This document shows, one piece after another, positions 8,583 through 18,253 of a stretch of DNA of 64,000 nucleotides. The stretch's first letter is position 1. The number at the start of each line of letters is the position of its first letter. Source of the stretch: Tomitella biformata AHU 1821 (GTDB lineage: Bacteria > Actinomycetota > Actinomycetes > Mycobacteriales > Mycobacteriaceae); NCBI RefSeq assembly GCF_000524475.1, contig NZ_BAVQ01000005.1:62001-126000 (forward strand), read 5' to 3'. The notes under the pieces are model-generated. The model had not been told where the DNA came from, did no database searches, and saw nothing but the letters and a program-made list of their open reading frames with translations. The translations under genes were made by a program, and so were the position numbers.

Positions 8583-9779
8583 GTGTCTGATCTGCAATAC
8601 CCCAATAGCAAGGCCGCCAGGAAGACGCGGCTGACGTACACGCGGACCGACGGCACCACCGCGCGCTGGCGCGACCGCAAGCGGTACCTGTGGATACTCG
8701 CGCTGGTCCCGTCCTCGGCGACGTTCCTCGCGCTGGGCCTGGTCACCGCCAGCGGCTGGAACGTGTTCTGGTGGGCCGGCCCGTTCCTCGCGTTCGGCCT
8801 GATCCCGTTGATCGACATCTTCGCTGGCGAGGACGGCAACAACCCGCCCGATGAGCTGGTCGAGGAACTGGAGAATGACCGCTTCTACCGCTGGACCACC
8901 TACGCGTACGTGCCGCTGCAGTTTGCCTCGTTCTTCACCGCCTGCTACATCTGGGCCGCCTGGGACCTGAGCCTGCTGTCCAACCTGGGCCTGGCATTCA
9001 CGGTCGGCGTCGCGGGCGGTATCGGTATCAACACCGCGCACGAGCTGGGGCACAAGAAGGAGTCGGTGGAGCGCTGGCTGTCGAAGGTCGTGCTGGCGCA
9101 GACCGGCTATGGGCACTTCTATGTCGAGCACAATCGCGGCCACCACGTCCGTGTCGCCACCCCGGAGGATGCCGCGTCCTCGCGTCTCGGCGAGAGCTTC
9201 TACCGCTTCTTGCCGCGCACGGTCTGGGGCTCGTTGACCTCCGGCTGGAACCTGGAGCGCTCGCGCCTGCAGAAACAGGGCGGCACACACTGGAGCCTGA
9301 AGAACGAGGTCCTCAACGCCTGGCTGATGACTGTGGTGCTGTTCGCGGTGGCGCTCGCGGTCTTCGGCATCGGCATCCTGCCGTGGCTGCTTGTCCAGGC
9401 CGTGTTCGGGTTCTCCCTACTCGAGGTCGTGAACTACCTGGAGCACTACGGGCTCAAGCGGCAGAAACTGCCCAGCGGCCGCTACGAGCGATGCGCCCCG
9501 CGGCACAGCTGGAACAGTGACCGCATCACCACCAACGTCTTCCTGTACCACCTGCAGCGCCACAGCGACCACCATGCGAACCCGACGCGGCGCTACCAAA
9601 CCCTCCGCACGTTCGACGAGGCTCCGCAGCTGCCCATGGGGTACGGCACCATGATCGTCGTCGCCGCGGTCCCGCCCCTGTGGCGCAAGGTGATGGACCA
9701 CCGGGTCGCCGCCCACTACGGCGGGGACCTCACGCTCGCCAATATCCAGCCCGCCAAGAGAGAGAAGTACCTCGCATGA
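8583..9779 (+). CDS. alkB: Alkane 1-monooxygenase (membrane di-iron hydroxylase)
   Basis: Hydroxylates the terminal carbon of n-alkanes at the cytoplasmic membrane, using electrons delivered by rubredoxin. 398 residues. Several membrane segments lie in the first 150 residues and again near 250-280. The eight conserved His of the di-iron site are present: HELGH (153, 157), EHNRGHH (183, 187, 188) and RHSDHH (327, 330, 331), with the NYLEHYGL signature at 284-291. I start at GTG 8583, nine bases after an AAGGAAGG ribosome site; an upstream in-frame ATG at 8499 lies inside the promoter. The stop overlaps the rubredoxin start (ATGA), so translation is coupled. Unlike Dietzia-type enzymes, the rubredoxin is not fused. 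Confidence 0.97.
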   Translation: MSDLQYPNSKAARKTRLTYTRTDGTTARWRDRKRYLWILALVPSSATFLALGLVTASGWNVFWWAGPFLAFGLIPLIDIFAGEDGNNPPDELVEELENDRFYRWTTYAYVPLQFASFFTACYIWAAWDLSLLSNLGLAFTVGVAGGIGINTAHELGHKKESVERWLSKVVLAQTGYGHFYVEHNRGHHVRVATPEDAASSRLGESFYRFLPRTVWGSLTSGWNLERSRLQKQGGTHWSLKNEVLNAWLMTVVLFAVALAVFGIGILPWLLVQAVFGFSLLEVVNYLEHYGLKRQKLPSGRYERCAPRHSWNSDRITTNVFLYHLQRHSDHHANPTRRYQTLRTFDEAPQLPMGYGTMIVVAAVPPLWRKVMDHRVAAHYGGDLTLANIQPAKREKYLA

Positions 9780-9964
9780 CCACCACCACCGCGTACAAGC
9801 TCTTCGAATGCATGCAGTGCGGCTTCGAATACGACGAGGCGCTCGGCTGGCCCGAGGACGGCATCGAGCCCGGCACCCGCTGGGACGACATCCCCGACGA
9901 CTGGTCCTGCCCCGATTGCGGCGCCGCGAAGTCTGATTTCCAGATGGTCGAGGTCGCCCGCTGA
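9776..9964 (+). CDS. rubA: Rubredoxin (AlkG2 type)
   Basis: A 62-residue one-iron electron carrier that passes electrons from rubredoxin reductase to AlkB. Iron ligands are in two knuckles: C12 and C15 (CMQCGF) and C45 and C48 (CPDCG). The first knuckle is followed by EYDEALG, typical of rubredoxins that work with alkane hydroxylases. ATG 9776 overlaps the alkB stop by four bases, and its own stop overlaps the next ATG by one base. Too short to be anything but a single rubredoxin domain. Confidence 0.96.
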   Translation: MTTTTAYKLFECMQCGFEYDEALGWPEDGIEPGTRWDDIPDDWSCPDCGAAKSDFQMVEVAR

Positions 9965-11178
9965 TGGCTGCCGGCAGGATCGTCATCGTCGGCACAGGCG
10001 TTGCCGGCGCGACCGCCGCCGAGACCCTGCGCAAGGAGGGCTACGACGGCCAGGTGGTGCTGATCGGCGACGAGCCCGGCCTGCCGTACCGGCGCACGAT
10101 GGTCTCCAAGGAGCTCCTGTCCGGCACCGCCACTCCCGAGCGTGCGCAGCTCAAGCCCGCCCAGTTCTGGGCCGACAACAACGTGGAGCTGCGCGCCGGG
10201 GTGTCCGTGACCGAGATCGACCCCGAGGCGCGGACCATCGCGACCGACGACGGCGAGACGCTGGCCTACGATGCGCTGCTGCTGGCCACCGGCGGCCGGC
10301 CGCGCGAGCTGACGCTGGCGCCCGCCGCTGTCTCTGCCCCGGGTCTTGACTCTGGTGTCCACCACCTGCGGACCCTGCGCGACGCGCAGTCGCTGGGATC
10401 CGCGTTGGCCGAGGCGCGGTCGGTCCTCATCGTCGGCGGCGGGCTCATCGGCTGCGAGGTCGCAGCCGCGGCATCCTCCGGCCCCGCGGTCACAATCCTC
10501 GAGTCCGGTGGCGCGATCTTGGAAAGAGTTCTGCCGCATGAGGTGTCGGTGATGCTCGGGAAGCTCCACACGGCCAATGGCGTCGACGTCCAGGCTGGGG
10601 TGGCGCTGACCGGCATTGTGCGTGGGCCGGCCGGGTTCACCGCGACCGCCGCCGACGGTCGATCCTGGACCGCCGACGTGGTGGTCGTCGCGGTCGGGAT
10701 GGCTCCCAACACAGAGCTGGCGGAGGCCGCCGGGCTGGCGGTCTCGGACGGGATTCTGGTCGACGAGTTCTGCGCCACCTCCGCACCCGGGATCTTCGCC
10801 GCCGGGGACGTCGCGCGGCTGCCGAACCCAGTGCTCGGCGGTACACATCGCGTCGAGCATTGGAACCATGCCCAGTCCCACGGGGCCGCGGCGGCGCGGG
10901 CGATGCTGGGCGGCATCTCCGGTGTCGCGGCCGAGCCCTATGCCGACGTGCCGTGGTGCTGGACCAACCAGTACGGCAAGAACGTGCAGATTGCCGGCTG
11001 GCCGGGCGTGGCGCAGAAGTGGGCGGTGGACGGCAGCGTCGCCGACCACGACTTCACCGCGCTGGCAACCCGGGACGACAGGCTCATCGGGGCGGTCACG
11101 CTGGGCCGGCCGAAGGACGTGCGGTCCGCCCGCGCCCGAATCGCGGCCGAGCATGACGCCGTCGGCTCGCGGGTCTAG
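9964..11178 (+). CDS. rubB: Rubredoxin reductase (NAD(P)H, FAD)
   Basis: A 404-residue FAD protein of the ferredoxin/rubredoxin reductase family. FAD fold IVIVGTGVAGATAAETLR at the N terminus, then the RTMVSKELL loop, NAD fold VLIVGGGLIGCEVA near 160, and FAD motif GIFAAGDVARL near 275, followed by a C-terminal interface domain. It transfers electrons from NAD(P)H to the adjacent rubredoxin. ATG 9964 shares a base with the rubredoxin stop. From memory, M. tuberculosis has two rubredoxins after alkB and no reductase there, so this cassette is more self-contained. Confidence 0.93.
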   Translation: MAAGRIVIVGTGVAGATAAETLRKEGYDGQVVLIGDEPGLPYRRTMVSKELLSGTATPERAQLKPAQFWADNNVELRAGVSVTEIDPEARTIATDDGETLAYDALLLATGGRPRELTLAPAAVSAPGLDSGVHHLRTLRDAQSLGSALAEARSVLIVGGGLIGCEVAAAASSGPAVTILESGGAILERVLPHEVSVMLGKLHTANGVDVQAGVALTGIVRGPAGFTATAADGRSWTADVVVVAVGMAPNTELAEAAGLAVSDGILVDEFCATSAPGIFAAGDVARLPNPVLGGTHRVEHWNHAQSHGAAAARAMLGGISGVAAEPYADVPWCWTNQYGKNVQIAGWPGVAQKWAVDGSVADHDFTALATRDDRLIGAVTLGRPKDVRSARARIAAEHDAVGSRV

Positions 11179-11199
11179 TCCATGTACAGAGAGGCCGAG

Positions 11200-11859
11200 G
11201 TGGCGCAGTCGCCGCGCGGCGTAAAGAATAGCGACATGGCCCATTCCACTGTCTCGGCATCCGGACCCCAGGCCCGGGGCTCATACCAGCAGGCGGCACG
11301 CGAGCTGCTCCGTCAGACTGTCCTGCACGCGACCCGGGAGCTGTTGTCCGAGCGGGACTGGAGCGAGGTGACGATGGCGGACATCGCGACCGCCGCGGGC
11401 ATGAGCCGCCAGACGCTCTACAACGAGTTCAAGTCGCGCCACGGGGTGGCGGAGGCCTATGCGCTCCGGCTGGTCGACAGCTATGTGGACCTGTTCGGCG
11501 CGGCCGTGACCGGGCATCCGGGCGACGTCCAGGGCGGGCTCGAGAAGGGTTTCGCGGACTTCCTCATCGAGGCCGCGACCGACCCGCTGGTGCAGTCGGC
11601 CCTCGCGGGCACCGCGAAGCTCGATGTGATGCGGCTGGTGACCACCGACGGCGGGGTGATCCTGGACGCGGCCTCGGTGCGGCTGGCCAAGATCGCGATG
11701 GACGCCTGGGGGCTGCAGGACTATGCGGCCGCAGCCCGGATCGGCCGCCTGGTGGTGCGCCAGGCGATGAGCTTCATCACGCTGGCGCCCCGGCCGGAGG
11801 AGAACCCCGCCGCGGACCTGAGCCGCGTGCTCGCGCCGCTGATCGAGAGCCTGCGCTAG
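11200..11859 (+). CDS. TetR-family regulator of the alk operon (AlkU-like)
   Basis: Predicted repressor, about 219 residues. N-terminal helix-turn-helix EVTMADIATAAGMSRQTLYNEF in two adjoining helices, then an all-helical ligand domain. It is the fourth gene of the alkB operon, the usual place for AlkU/AlkX-type regulators. I prefer GTG 11200, five bases after AGAGAGG; ATG 11182 (3 bp after rubB) and ATG 11236 are alternatives without a ribosome site. The candidate target is the inverted repeat at 8484-8509; the effector could be a fatty acid or alkane oxidation product (known for relatives, not visible here). Its TAG stop lies in a 17-bp tandem duplication. Confidence 0.9.
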   Translation: MAQSPRGVKNSDMAHSTVSASGPQARGSYQQAARELLRQTVLHATRELLSERDWSEVTMADIATAAGMSRQTLYNEFKSRHGVAEAYALRLVDSYVDLFGAAVTGHPGDVQGGLEKGFADFLIEAATDPLVQSALAGTAKLDVMRLVTTDGGVILDAASVRLAKIAMDAWGLQDYAAAARIGRLVVRQAMSFITLAPRPEENPAADLSRVLAPLIESLR

Positions 11860-11888
11860 ATCACGGGTTGGGCTAGATCACGGGTTGG
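11855..11888. repeat. Perfect 2 x 17-bp tandem duplication at two convergent stops
   Basis: GCTAGATCACGGGTTGG occurs at 11855-11871 and again at 11872-11888 with no mismatch. The first copy contains the TAG stop of the plus-strand TetR gene (11857-11859); the second contains the TGA stop of the minus-strand acetyltransferase-like gene (11878-11880). A recent duplication of the shared gene end. Confidence 0.9.
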
Positions 11889-12192
11889 GCAGAGCCAACC
11901 GCGTGCGGACGTCGGCGGGCACATGGGCCAGGTGCTGCGGGTTCTTGATCACGAACTTGTGCACATAGCTGCAGGTCGGGATGATGCCCAGCCCGTTGGC
12001 CGCGGAATCGGAGAGCGCGAACTCGACGACCTTGCCGGCGAGCCCCTGGCCGCCGAAGGCCCCGTCGATGACGGTGTGGTCGAAGTCCCGGTTCGCGCCG
12101 GCGTCCTGATAGGCGGCGAAGCCAGCCTCGGTGCCATCGACGGTGATGACGTAGCGGTGCTGCTCCGGCTGGTGCGAAATCTGTTCGCTCAC
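11878..12192 (-). CDS. GNAT-like N-acetyltransferase domain protein (YjdJ/GTN10 type)
   Basis: A 104-residue single-domain protein. The pattern RYVITVDGTEAGFAAYQ, FDHTVIDGAFGGQGLAGKVVEFAL and IIPTCSYVHKFVIKNPQ is that of the small GNAT subfamily found widely in actinobacteria; GGQGLAGK is the acetyl-CoA pyrophosphate loop, and the Cys and Tyr after IIPT are the subfamily's typical active-site pair. GTG 12192 has GGAGG five bases upstream, which decides the start over a TTG four codons earlier. Acceptor substrate unknown. It converges with the alk regulator and shares a tandem repeat with it. Confidence 0.85.
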   Translation of the reverse strand: MSEQISHQPEQHRYVITVDGTEAGFAAYQDAGANRDFDHTVIDGAFGGQGLAGKVVEFALSDSAANGLGIIPTCSYVHKFVIKNPQHLAHVPADVRTRLALPNP

Positions 12193-12245
12193 AAGGGCCT
12201 CCAAGTGTTGGGATTGAGTCCGCCCCCAGACTAGTGCTGCTGGGG

Positions 12246-13199
12246 TCAGGCCCGCCGCTCGGCGTGCACGGGGCAGTAGTGCATGGGATTGCCGCGCTGG
12301 GACTCACGGGGCAGGTTTCGCTCCGGGGTCTCCATCAGCGGGGCGTCGCGTGGGACCCGGCCCGTTGTGCGGTCGATGCCATCGCGAGAGCGTGGATGCT
12401 TGCGGTAGCGGGGCGGCACCGCCTTGAACGACGCGTTGATGGCCTTGCCGGCGACAGTGTGCAACCGCTCGTCGCGCGCGGACCAGGAGTAGCCGAGCAG
12501 CTCACGCACCTCCGGCTCATACATGCCGACGGTCAGCCAGGTAAAGGCCCTGGACACCAGGGGGCGCTGCAGCCGCCACAGCCACTGCGGCAGCCACGGC
12601 ATGAACGGCGGCACCTCGAGGGCGTCGAGGTCCAGCACGTCCCGCGTCGCCTTGTTGTCCTCGAGGATGCTGGCGCACATGTGCTTCCAGTACACCTGGA
12701 AGTCCTCCCAGGTCTCCGGGACGGGTCGCATGGTGACGCCGTACTGGGCGTACCACTGCTTGTGCTCCTCGAACAGTTGGCGCTTCTCGGCCTCGCTCAT
12801 GCCGCCGCAGAAGTTCTCCGCGGTGACAATGGTGCCGTAGAAGAAGGTGGCGTGCGCCCAGTAGAAGACGTCGGGGTCCAGGGCGTGGTAGCGCTGGCCG
12901 TCACCGTAGGTGCCCTTGATGTCGCGGTGGTAGTCGCGCACCTGCATGCCGGTCTCATGCGCGCGGTCGCCGTCGAAGACCACCCCGCCGATGGGGTAGA
13001 GCGAGCGGTAGAGCCGCTCCCAGCGCTCCGTGAAGAAGTCGGAGTGCTCCTCGACCGCCGCGCCGAGCTTGGGATGCATGTTCTGCATCGACCCGGCCCA
13101 CGGGCCCTGCAGCAGGCCGCGCCAATCCCCGAAGTACTTCCAGGTGACGGACCCCGGGCCCAGCGGCAGGGGATCGGCCTTGGTGATCTCGCTGGTCAT
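12246..13199 (-). CDS. MpaB-like oxygenase (DUF2236, latex-clearing-protein related)
   Basis: A 317-residue protein of the MpaB/Lcp family, members of which bind b-type haem and oxidise hydrophobic substrates such as rubber or mycophenolic-acid precursors. The family core is clear: GGVVFDGDRAHETGMQVRDYH, then IKGTYGDGQRYHALDPDVFYW and AHATFFYG, with the conserved His of the haem pocket. The C terminus is Arg/Pro-rich and appears disordered. ATG 13199 gives the normal N terminus. It is divergent from a TetR gene; its predicted promoter (13251-13279) is overlapped by a palindrome, so it is probably the repressed target. Substrate unknown. Confidence 0.87.
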   Translation of the reverse strand: MTSEITKADPLPLGPGSVTWKYFGDWRGLLQGPWAGSMQNMHPKLGAAVEEHSDFFTERWERLYRSLYPIGGVVFDGDRAHETGMQVRDYHRDIKGTYGDGQRYHALDPDVFYWAHATFFYGTIVTAENFCGGMSEAEKRQLFEEHKQWYAQYGVTMRPVPETWEDFQVYWKHMCASILEDNKATRDVLDLDALEVPPFMPWLPQWLWRLQRPLVSRAFTWLTVGMYEPEVRELLGYSWSARDERLHTVAGKAINASFKAVPPRYRKHPRSRDGIDRTTGRVPRDAPLMETPERNLPRESQRGNPMHYCPVHAERRA

Positions 13200-13219
13200 T
13201 CCCGGCCCCAATCGAATCG

Positions 13220-13235
13220 GACAACGTGCGTTGTC
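13220..13235. promoter_or_regulatory. Operator 1, divergent mpaB-like/tetR region
   Basis: Perfect 7-bp arms GACAACG and CGTTGTC around TG. It lies about 20 bp upstream of the oxygenase ATG, inside its predicted leader, and shares its sequence with operator 2; the centres are 42 bp apart, four helical turns. Likely bound by the TetR protein encoded at 13305. Confidence 0.7.
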
Positions 13236-13250
13236 AACTTGTTAATATTG

Positions 13251-13279
13251 AGGATAGGAATGACAATGGTCGTTGTCAA
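13251..13279 (-). promoter_or_regulatory. Promoter of the MpaB-like oxygenase gene
   Basis: Read on the minus strand: -35 TTGACA (complement of 13274-13279), 17-bp spacer, -10 TATCCT (complement of 13251-13256, 4 of 6). The -35 box lies inside operator 2, as expected for TetR repression. Confidence 0.6.
13262..13277. promoter_or_regulatory. Operator 2, divergent mpaB-like/tetR region
   Basis: GACAATG (13262-13268), GT, CGTTGTC (13271-13277): the same palindrome as operator 1 with one arm mismatch. It covers the -35 element of the oxygenase promoter and sits 28 bp before the tetR ATG, so it could serve both autorepression and repression of the oxygenase. Confidence 0.7.
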
Positions 13280-13304
13280 CTGGTCGCGATCGAATGGAGA
13301 CGAA

Positions 13305-13910
13305 ATGCCACAGCAGGCGGAGAGCGCGCTGGACCGGCGCCGACGCGTGCGGCGGGCGGATTTCATCGTCGCCGGAATCGCGCTGCTCGGCGCGGCGGAC
13401 GGCGGCGCCGTGACCGTGCGCGGGGCCTGCCGGGTCGCGGGGCTGACGGAGCGGTACTTCTACGAGAGCTTTGAGGACCGGGACCAGTACGTCCGCCAGG
13501 TCTACGAGGAGGTGGGCGCGCGCGCCCACCAGGCGCTGTCGGACGCGATGGTCGCGGGGGATCGGGGCCAGGGCGGGGCGCAAGCCGAACGGGCGGCCGC
13601 GGCAGTGGACGCGTTCGTTGGACTCATGGTCGACCAACCGGCGATGGGCCGCGTCCTACTGCTGGCCCCCATCGCGGAGCCGGCTCTGAGCGGGATCGGC
13701 ATGGCGTTGCTGCCCGCGTTCATCACGCTGGTGCTCGAGCAGCTCACCGCCGTGCCGGACCCAGTGGAGAAGCAGCTATTGGCCACGGGCGTGGTGGGGG
13801 CGCTCACGGCGCTGTTCGTCGGCTATCTCGAGGGCACGCTGGTGGTGGACCGTGCGCGCCTCGTGGAGCACTGTGTGGAGCTGGTGCTCGATACGAACCG
13901 GCGGCGTTAG
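13305..13910 (+). CDS. TetR-family regulator divergent from the MpaB-like oxygenase
   Basis: 201 residues. N-terminal DNA-binding domain with helix-turn-helix GAVTVRGACRVAGLTERYFYESF, followed by a helical effector domain (VDAFVGLMVDQPAMGRVLLLAP and onward). ATG 13305 has GGAGA five bases upstream; a much longer open frame reaching 12234 runs antisense through the oxygenase gene and is not the real start. Placement and the duplicated 16-bp palindrome between the two genes indicate a local repressor. Effector unknown, probably a substrate or product of the oxygenase. Confidence 0.9.
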   Translation: MPQQAESALDRRRRVRRADFIVAGIALLGAADGGAVTVRGACRVAGLTERYFYESFEDRDQYVRQVYEEVGARAHQALSDAMVAGDRGQGGAQAERAAAAVDAFVGLMVDQPAMGRVLLLAPIAEPALSGIGMALLPAFITLVLEQLTAVPDPVEKQLLATGVVGALTALFVGYLEGTLVVDRARLVEHCVELVLDTNRRR

Positions 13911-13923
13911 TCCCGGCGCAGTG

Positions 13924-14304
13924 CTAACCGGGCCATTGGCCGTTGACGGTCAGGCCCAGGCCCGACTCGGCGAAACGGCGCACCGCGGCCAGGCCCTCGG
14001 CGAACGCGTCGTCATATCCGCTCGAGGTCCAGCCGCCCAGGGACCAACCCTCGGCGTCGCTATCGGGGCCGCCGTCGTGGCCGAGCCGGATCTCCGCGAC
14101 CATCTCGCCCGTCTCGGGCACGCAGACCGCCCAGGAGTACAACTCGTCGGCGGCCCACTGGTCGAGGCGCAGCTGGATGTAGTCCGCGCCGGCCTCTTCC
14201 GTGACGACGCCTGCGGTGCGCAGGGCCGGGGTGTCGTCCACCCGCTCATCGGCCCGCAGCGCCCGCAGGTACCATCGGCCGGCGTTGATCTCGACGGGTT
14301 CCAT
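13924..14304 (-). CDS. Uncharacterised 126-residue protein, possible half GNAT domain
   Basis: I do not recognise a family with certainty. The first half (RWYLRALRADERVDD, then YSWAVCVPETGEMVAEIRLG) resembles the opening strands of RimJ-type GNAT acetyltransferases, but the acetyl-CoA loop (Q/RxxGxG/A) is missing, so the protein is either a truncated domain or an unrelated alpha/beta fold. Acidic and soluble, no signal peptide. It starts 2 bp after the stop of the DUF1707 gene and is thus in an operon with it. GC-rich third positions support real coding. Confidence 0.65.
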   Translation of the reverse strand: MEPVEINAGRWYLRALRADERVDDTPALRTAGVVTEEAGADYIQLRLDQWAADELYSWAVCVPETGEMVAEIRLGHDGGPDSDAEGWSLGGWTSSGYDDAFAEGLAAVRRFAESGLGLTVNGQWPG

Positions 14305-14306
14305 TG

Positions 14307-14729
14307 CTACGCGGCCTCCGGCTTATGGTCGGGCAACTCGCCTGGCGGGTCCTGGTGGCGGCGTCCGCCCGCGTAGAGGATCGCGCCCGATGCCGGGATC
14401 ATGAGGAACCACAGCCAGGTGTTGGTGAGGAAGAACAGGGCGAGGGCGACGAACGGCATCACCGCCACCACTGCGGTCCGCCACTCCCAGCCGGACCTCC
14501 GCGGGCTCGACTGGCCGCGCGGGCTGGCGACCGGGGCCCGGGCCCTGTCGGCGGGCAGATCGGAGAACACGGACTCCAGGTCCCCGTAGGTGCGCGCCTG
14601 CGCGACGAGCCCGCTGCGGTCTTCGAACTCGGCAAGGGAGAGCCGACCCGCACTGAAATGGCCGCTGAGCGCGGCCATCGCCTGCTCGCGCTCGTCGGTG
14701 CCTATACGGATCTCGGGCGAATCTGACAT
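14307..14729 (-). CDS. DUF1707 (SHOCT-like) domain membrane protein
   Basis: About 140 residues. The N-terminal 55 residues match DUF1707: IRIGTDEREQAMAALSGHFSAG, then LSLAEFEDRSG and ARTYGDLESVFSDLP. A Pro/Arg-rich linker leads to two adjacent transmembrane segments (TAVVAVMPFVALALFFL and TWLWFLMIPASGAILYAGG). DUF1707 proteins are small actinobacterial membrane or envelope proteins of unknown biochemical role. I start at ATG 14729 (MSDSPEIRIG), where the domain begins; a longer frame of 23 residues upstream lacks support. First gene of a two-gene operon with the gene at 13924. Confidence 0.85.
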   Translation of the reverse strand: MSDSPEIRIGTDEREQAMAALSGHFSAGRLSLAEFEDRSGLVAQARTYGDLESVFSDLPADRARAPVASPRGQSSPRRSGWEWRTAVVAVMPFVALALFFLTNTWLWFLMIPASGAILYAGGRRHQDPPGELPDHKPEAA

Positions 14730-14756
14730 GGCATCAGCGTATGCCACGGCAACATT

Positions 14757-14803
14757 GGAAAAGCCAGTGCGCGCGATCCGCAGGGGATTCGCGCGCACTG
14801 GCT
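14757..14803 (-). terminator. Intrinsic terminator of accA3
   Basis: Perfect 15-bp arms at 14762-14776 and 14789-14803 with a 12-nt loop. On the minus strand the stem is followed directly by TTTT (14762-14759), 16 bp beyond the accA3 stop. Confidence 0.9.
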
Positions 14804-14818
14804 CTTGGCTTTGGGGTG

Positions 14819-16609
<1,791 letters not shown>

Positions 16610-16635
16610 GGGGCCTCCCGGGTGTCAAGTGTGCT

Positions 16636-16654
16636 GAGCCCCTTGTGGGGGCTC
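16636..16654 (-). other. Hairpin in the accA3 leader
   Basis: GAGCCCC (16636-16642), 5-nt loop, GGGGCTC (16648-16654), perfect 7-bp stem, 27 nt upstream of the accA3 GTG. Too short and without a T-run, so not a terminator; it could affect message stability or translation. Confidence 0.45.
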
Positions 16655-16725
16655 CTCGTGAGTTCAACTACTGATTTGCTTCGCAGTTTAGGCGCCGGCC
16701 GTGCGGGACGCGCGACCGGTCCCGG

Positions 16726-16751
16726 TGTCGGCCAATCGCTTGCTTGGCCGA
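16726..16751. other. Inverted repeat between sufE and accA3
   Basis: GTCGGCCAA (16726-16734) and TTGGCCGAC (16743-16751) form a perfect 9-bp stem with an 8-nt loop, 44 bp after the sufE stop and upstream of accA3. No T-run follows on either strand. It may be a weak transcription end for the sseA-sufE operon or a protein site upstream of accA3. Confidence 0.4.
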
Positions 16752-16794
16752 CGCCAGAATTCCACTTACCTTAGCGTGCGCTAGGCGAGCGTCG

Positions 16795-17241
16795 TCACAG
16801 TGTCTCTGGTGATGTCTCTGGTGACGGCGTATCGCGGAGGCGCCGCTTGACACGCGCGAGCATCGCAGACAGTCCGCGTAGGCGCAGAGGGCTGACGATC
16901 TCGGCCAGCCCGAGCGTGGCGTAGAAGTCCTCGGGCACGCTGAGGATCGCGTCGGCGCTCGCCCCGTCGAGACCCTGGTGCAGGATCGACGCGAAGCCGC
17001 GGGTGGTGGGGGCCTCCGGCGGGGCACTGAAGAATAGGCGGACGCTGCTGCGATCGCGGGCGTCCACCAGGAGGAACAGGGGGGACTGGCACTCGGGGAC
17101 TGGCTCCATCGCCGCCTCCTCGAGCTCGGCCGGGAGCGGGGGGAGCTCCTGGCTGAACTCGAGGAGCAGCTGCAGCTTGTCGCGGCCCTCGACGGCCTCG
17201 AAGTCCTCGATGATCTCCATCAATCCGGCTGGCATGCTCAT
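16795..17241 (-). CDS. SufE-family sulfur-acceptor protein
   Basis: 148 residues with the SufE fold: [21 protein letters not shown], then [14 protein letters not shown], where C51 is the conserved sulfur-accepting Cys (same number as in E. coli SufE), then [18 protein letters not shown]. SufE proteins take persulfide sulfur and hand it to a partner. Its ATG (17241-17239) overlaps the sseA stop (TGA) in ATGA, so it is co-translated with a rhodanese rather than a SufS desulfurase. Corresponds to M. tuberculosis Rv3284. The coupling suggests rhodanese-to-SufE sulfur relay (inference). Confidence 0.93.
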   Translation of the reverse strand: MSMPAGLMEIIEDFEAVEGRDKLQLLLEFSQELPPLPAELEEAAMEPVPECQSPLFLLVDARDRSSVRLFFSAPPEAPTTRGFASILHQGLDGASADAILSVPEDFYATLGLAEIVSPLRLRGLSAMLARVKRRLRDTPSPETSPETL

Positions 17242-18134
17242 GCGCGAGACGGTACCGCCCCGGGCTCGTCGCCCTTGGTGATGGGCACGCGCACGGTGTT
17301 GCCCCACTCGGTCCAGGAGCCGTCGTAGTTGCGGACGCTCTCGAATCCCAGCAGGTGGGTGAGCACAAACCAGGTGTGGCTCGAGCGCTCGCCGATGCGG
17401 CAATACACGATGAGGTCGTCCGCCTGGCCGTAGCCGCGGTAGATCTCCTCGAGCTCTGGGCGGGTGCGGAAGCGGGAGTCGGGCGCCGCGGCTTTGGCCC
17501 ACGGGATCGACACGGCGCTGGGGATATGCCCGCCGCGCAGCGTGCCCTCCTCGGGGTAGTCCGGCATGTGGGTGCGTGCCCCGGTGAACTCGTCGGGGGA
17601 GCGCACATCGATCAGCGGGCCGGTGCCAAGGTGCTCGAGCACCTGCGCCTGGTACGCGCGGATCTGGGTGTCGTCGCGCTCGACGACGGGGTAGTCGGTG
17701 GTGGGGCGGTCCGGCACATCGAGGGTGGTCTCGCGGTTCTCGGCCAGCCACGCGTCGCGGCCGCCGTCGAGCAGGCGAACGTCCTTGTGGCCGAACAGGG
17801 TGAACACCCACAGCGCATACGCGGCCCACCAGTTGGACTTGTCGCCGTAGACGACGATGGTGTCCTCGCGCTTGATGCCCTTGCGGCTCATCAGCGCCGC
17901 GAACTGCGCGCCGGTGATGTAGTCGCGGTCCACCTGGTCGTTGAGGTCCATGTGCCAGTCGACCTTCACCGCGCCGGGGATGTGGCCGACGTCGTAGAGG
18001 AGGACATCCTCATCGGACTCGACGACCACCAGGCCGGGGGTGCCCAGCTTCGAGTTGAGCCACTCGGTGGACACGAGGCGTTCGGGGTGGGCGAATGCGG
18101 CGAAGGCAGGGTTCTTCTCGGGTCCAACAGGCAC
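17238..18134 (-). CDS. sseA: Thiosulfate/3-mercaptopyruvate sulfurtransferase (two-domain rhodanese)
   Basis: 298 residues, two rhodanese domains. The C-terminal, active domain carries [14 protein letters not shown] with catalytic C245 in the six-residue loop CRIGER. The N-terminal domain has [14 protein letters not shown] at the equivalent place, with Asp instead of Cys, so it is structural. Transfers sulfur from thiosulfate or a related donor to a nucleophile. GTG 18134 has AGGAG seven bases upstream. Co-translated with the SufE-like gene. M. tuberculosis SseA (Rv3283) has been linked to redox defence. Confidence 0.94.
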   Translation of the reverse strand: MPVGPEKNPAFAAFAHPERLVSTEWLNSKLGTPGLVVVESDEDVLLYDVGHIPGAVKVDWHMDLNDQVDRDYITGAQFAALMSRKGIKREDTIVVYGDKSNWWAAYALWVFTLFGHKDVRLLDGGRDAWLAENRETTLDVPDRPTTDYPVVERDDTQIRAYQAQVLEHLGTGPLIDVRSPDEFTGARTHMPDYPEEGTLRGGHIPSAVSIPWAKAAAPDSRFRTRPELEEIYRGYGQADDLIVYCRIGERSSHTWFVLTHLLGFESVRNYDGSWTEWGNTVRVPITKGDEPGAVPSRA

Positions 18135-18253
18135 AGTGTTCTCCTGGATATCGACAGCGGGCGATGGCGTATTCAGCCTAGTCTCCAGGGCGCGGGTCGG
18201 CTCGGCCCGGCGCGGCGGGCGCTGTCCCGCTGCTTACGCCTCCATTGTGTGTT

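Noticed and set aside
12224-12245. Terminator after the MpaB-like gene (CCCCAG/CTGGGG)
   Set aside because: Only a 6-bp stem, 10-nt loop, and no T-run on the minus strand; too weak to list as a feature.
12234-13304. TetR protein with a 357-residue N-terminal extension
   Set aside because: The upstream frame is antisense to the MpaB-like gene; a proper ribosome site and domain start are at 13305.
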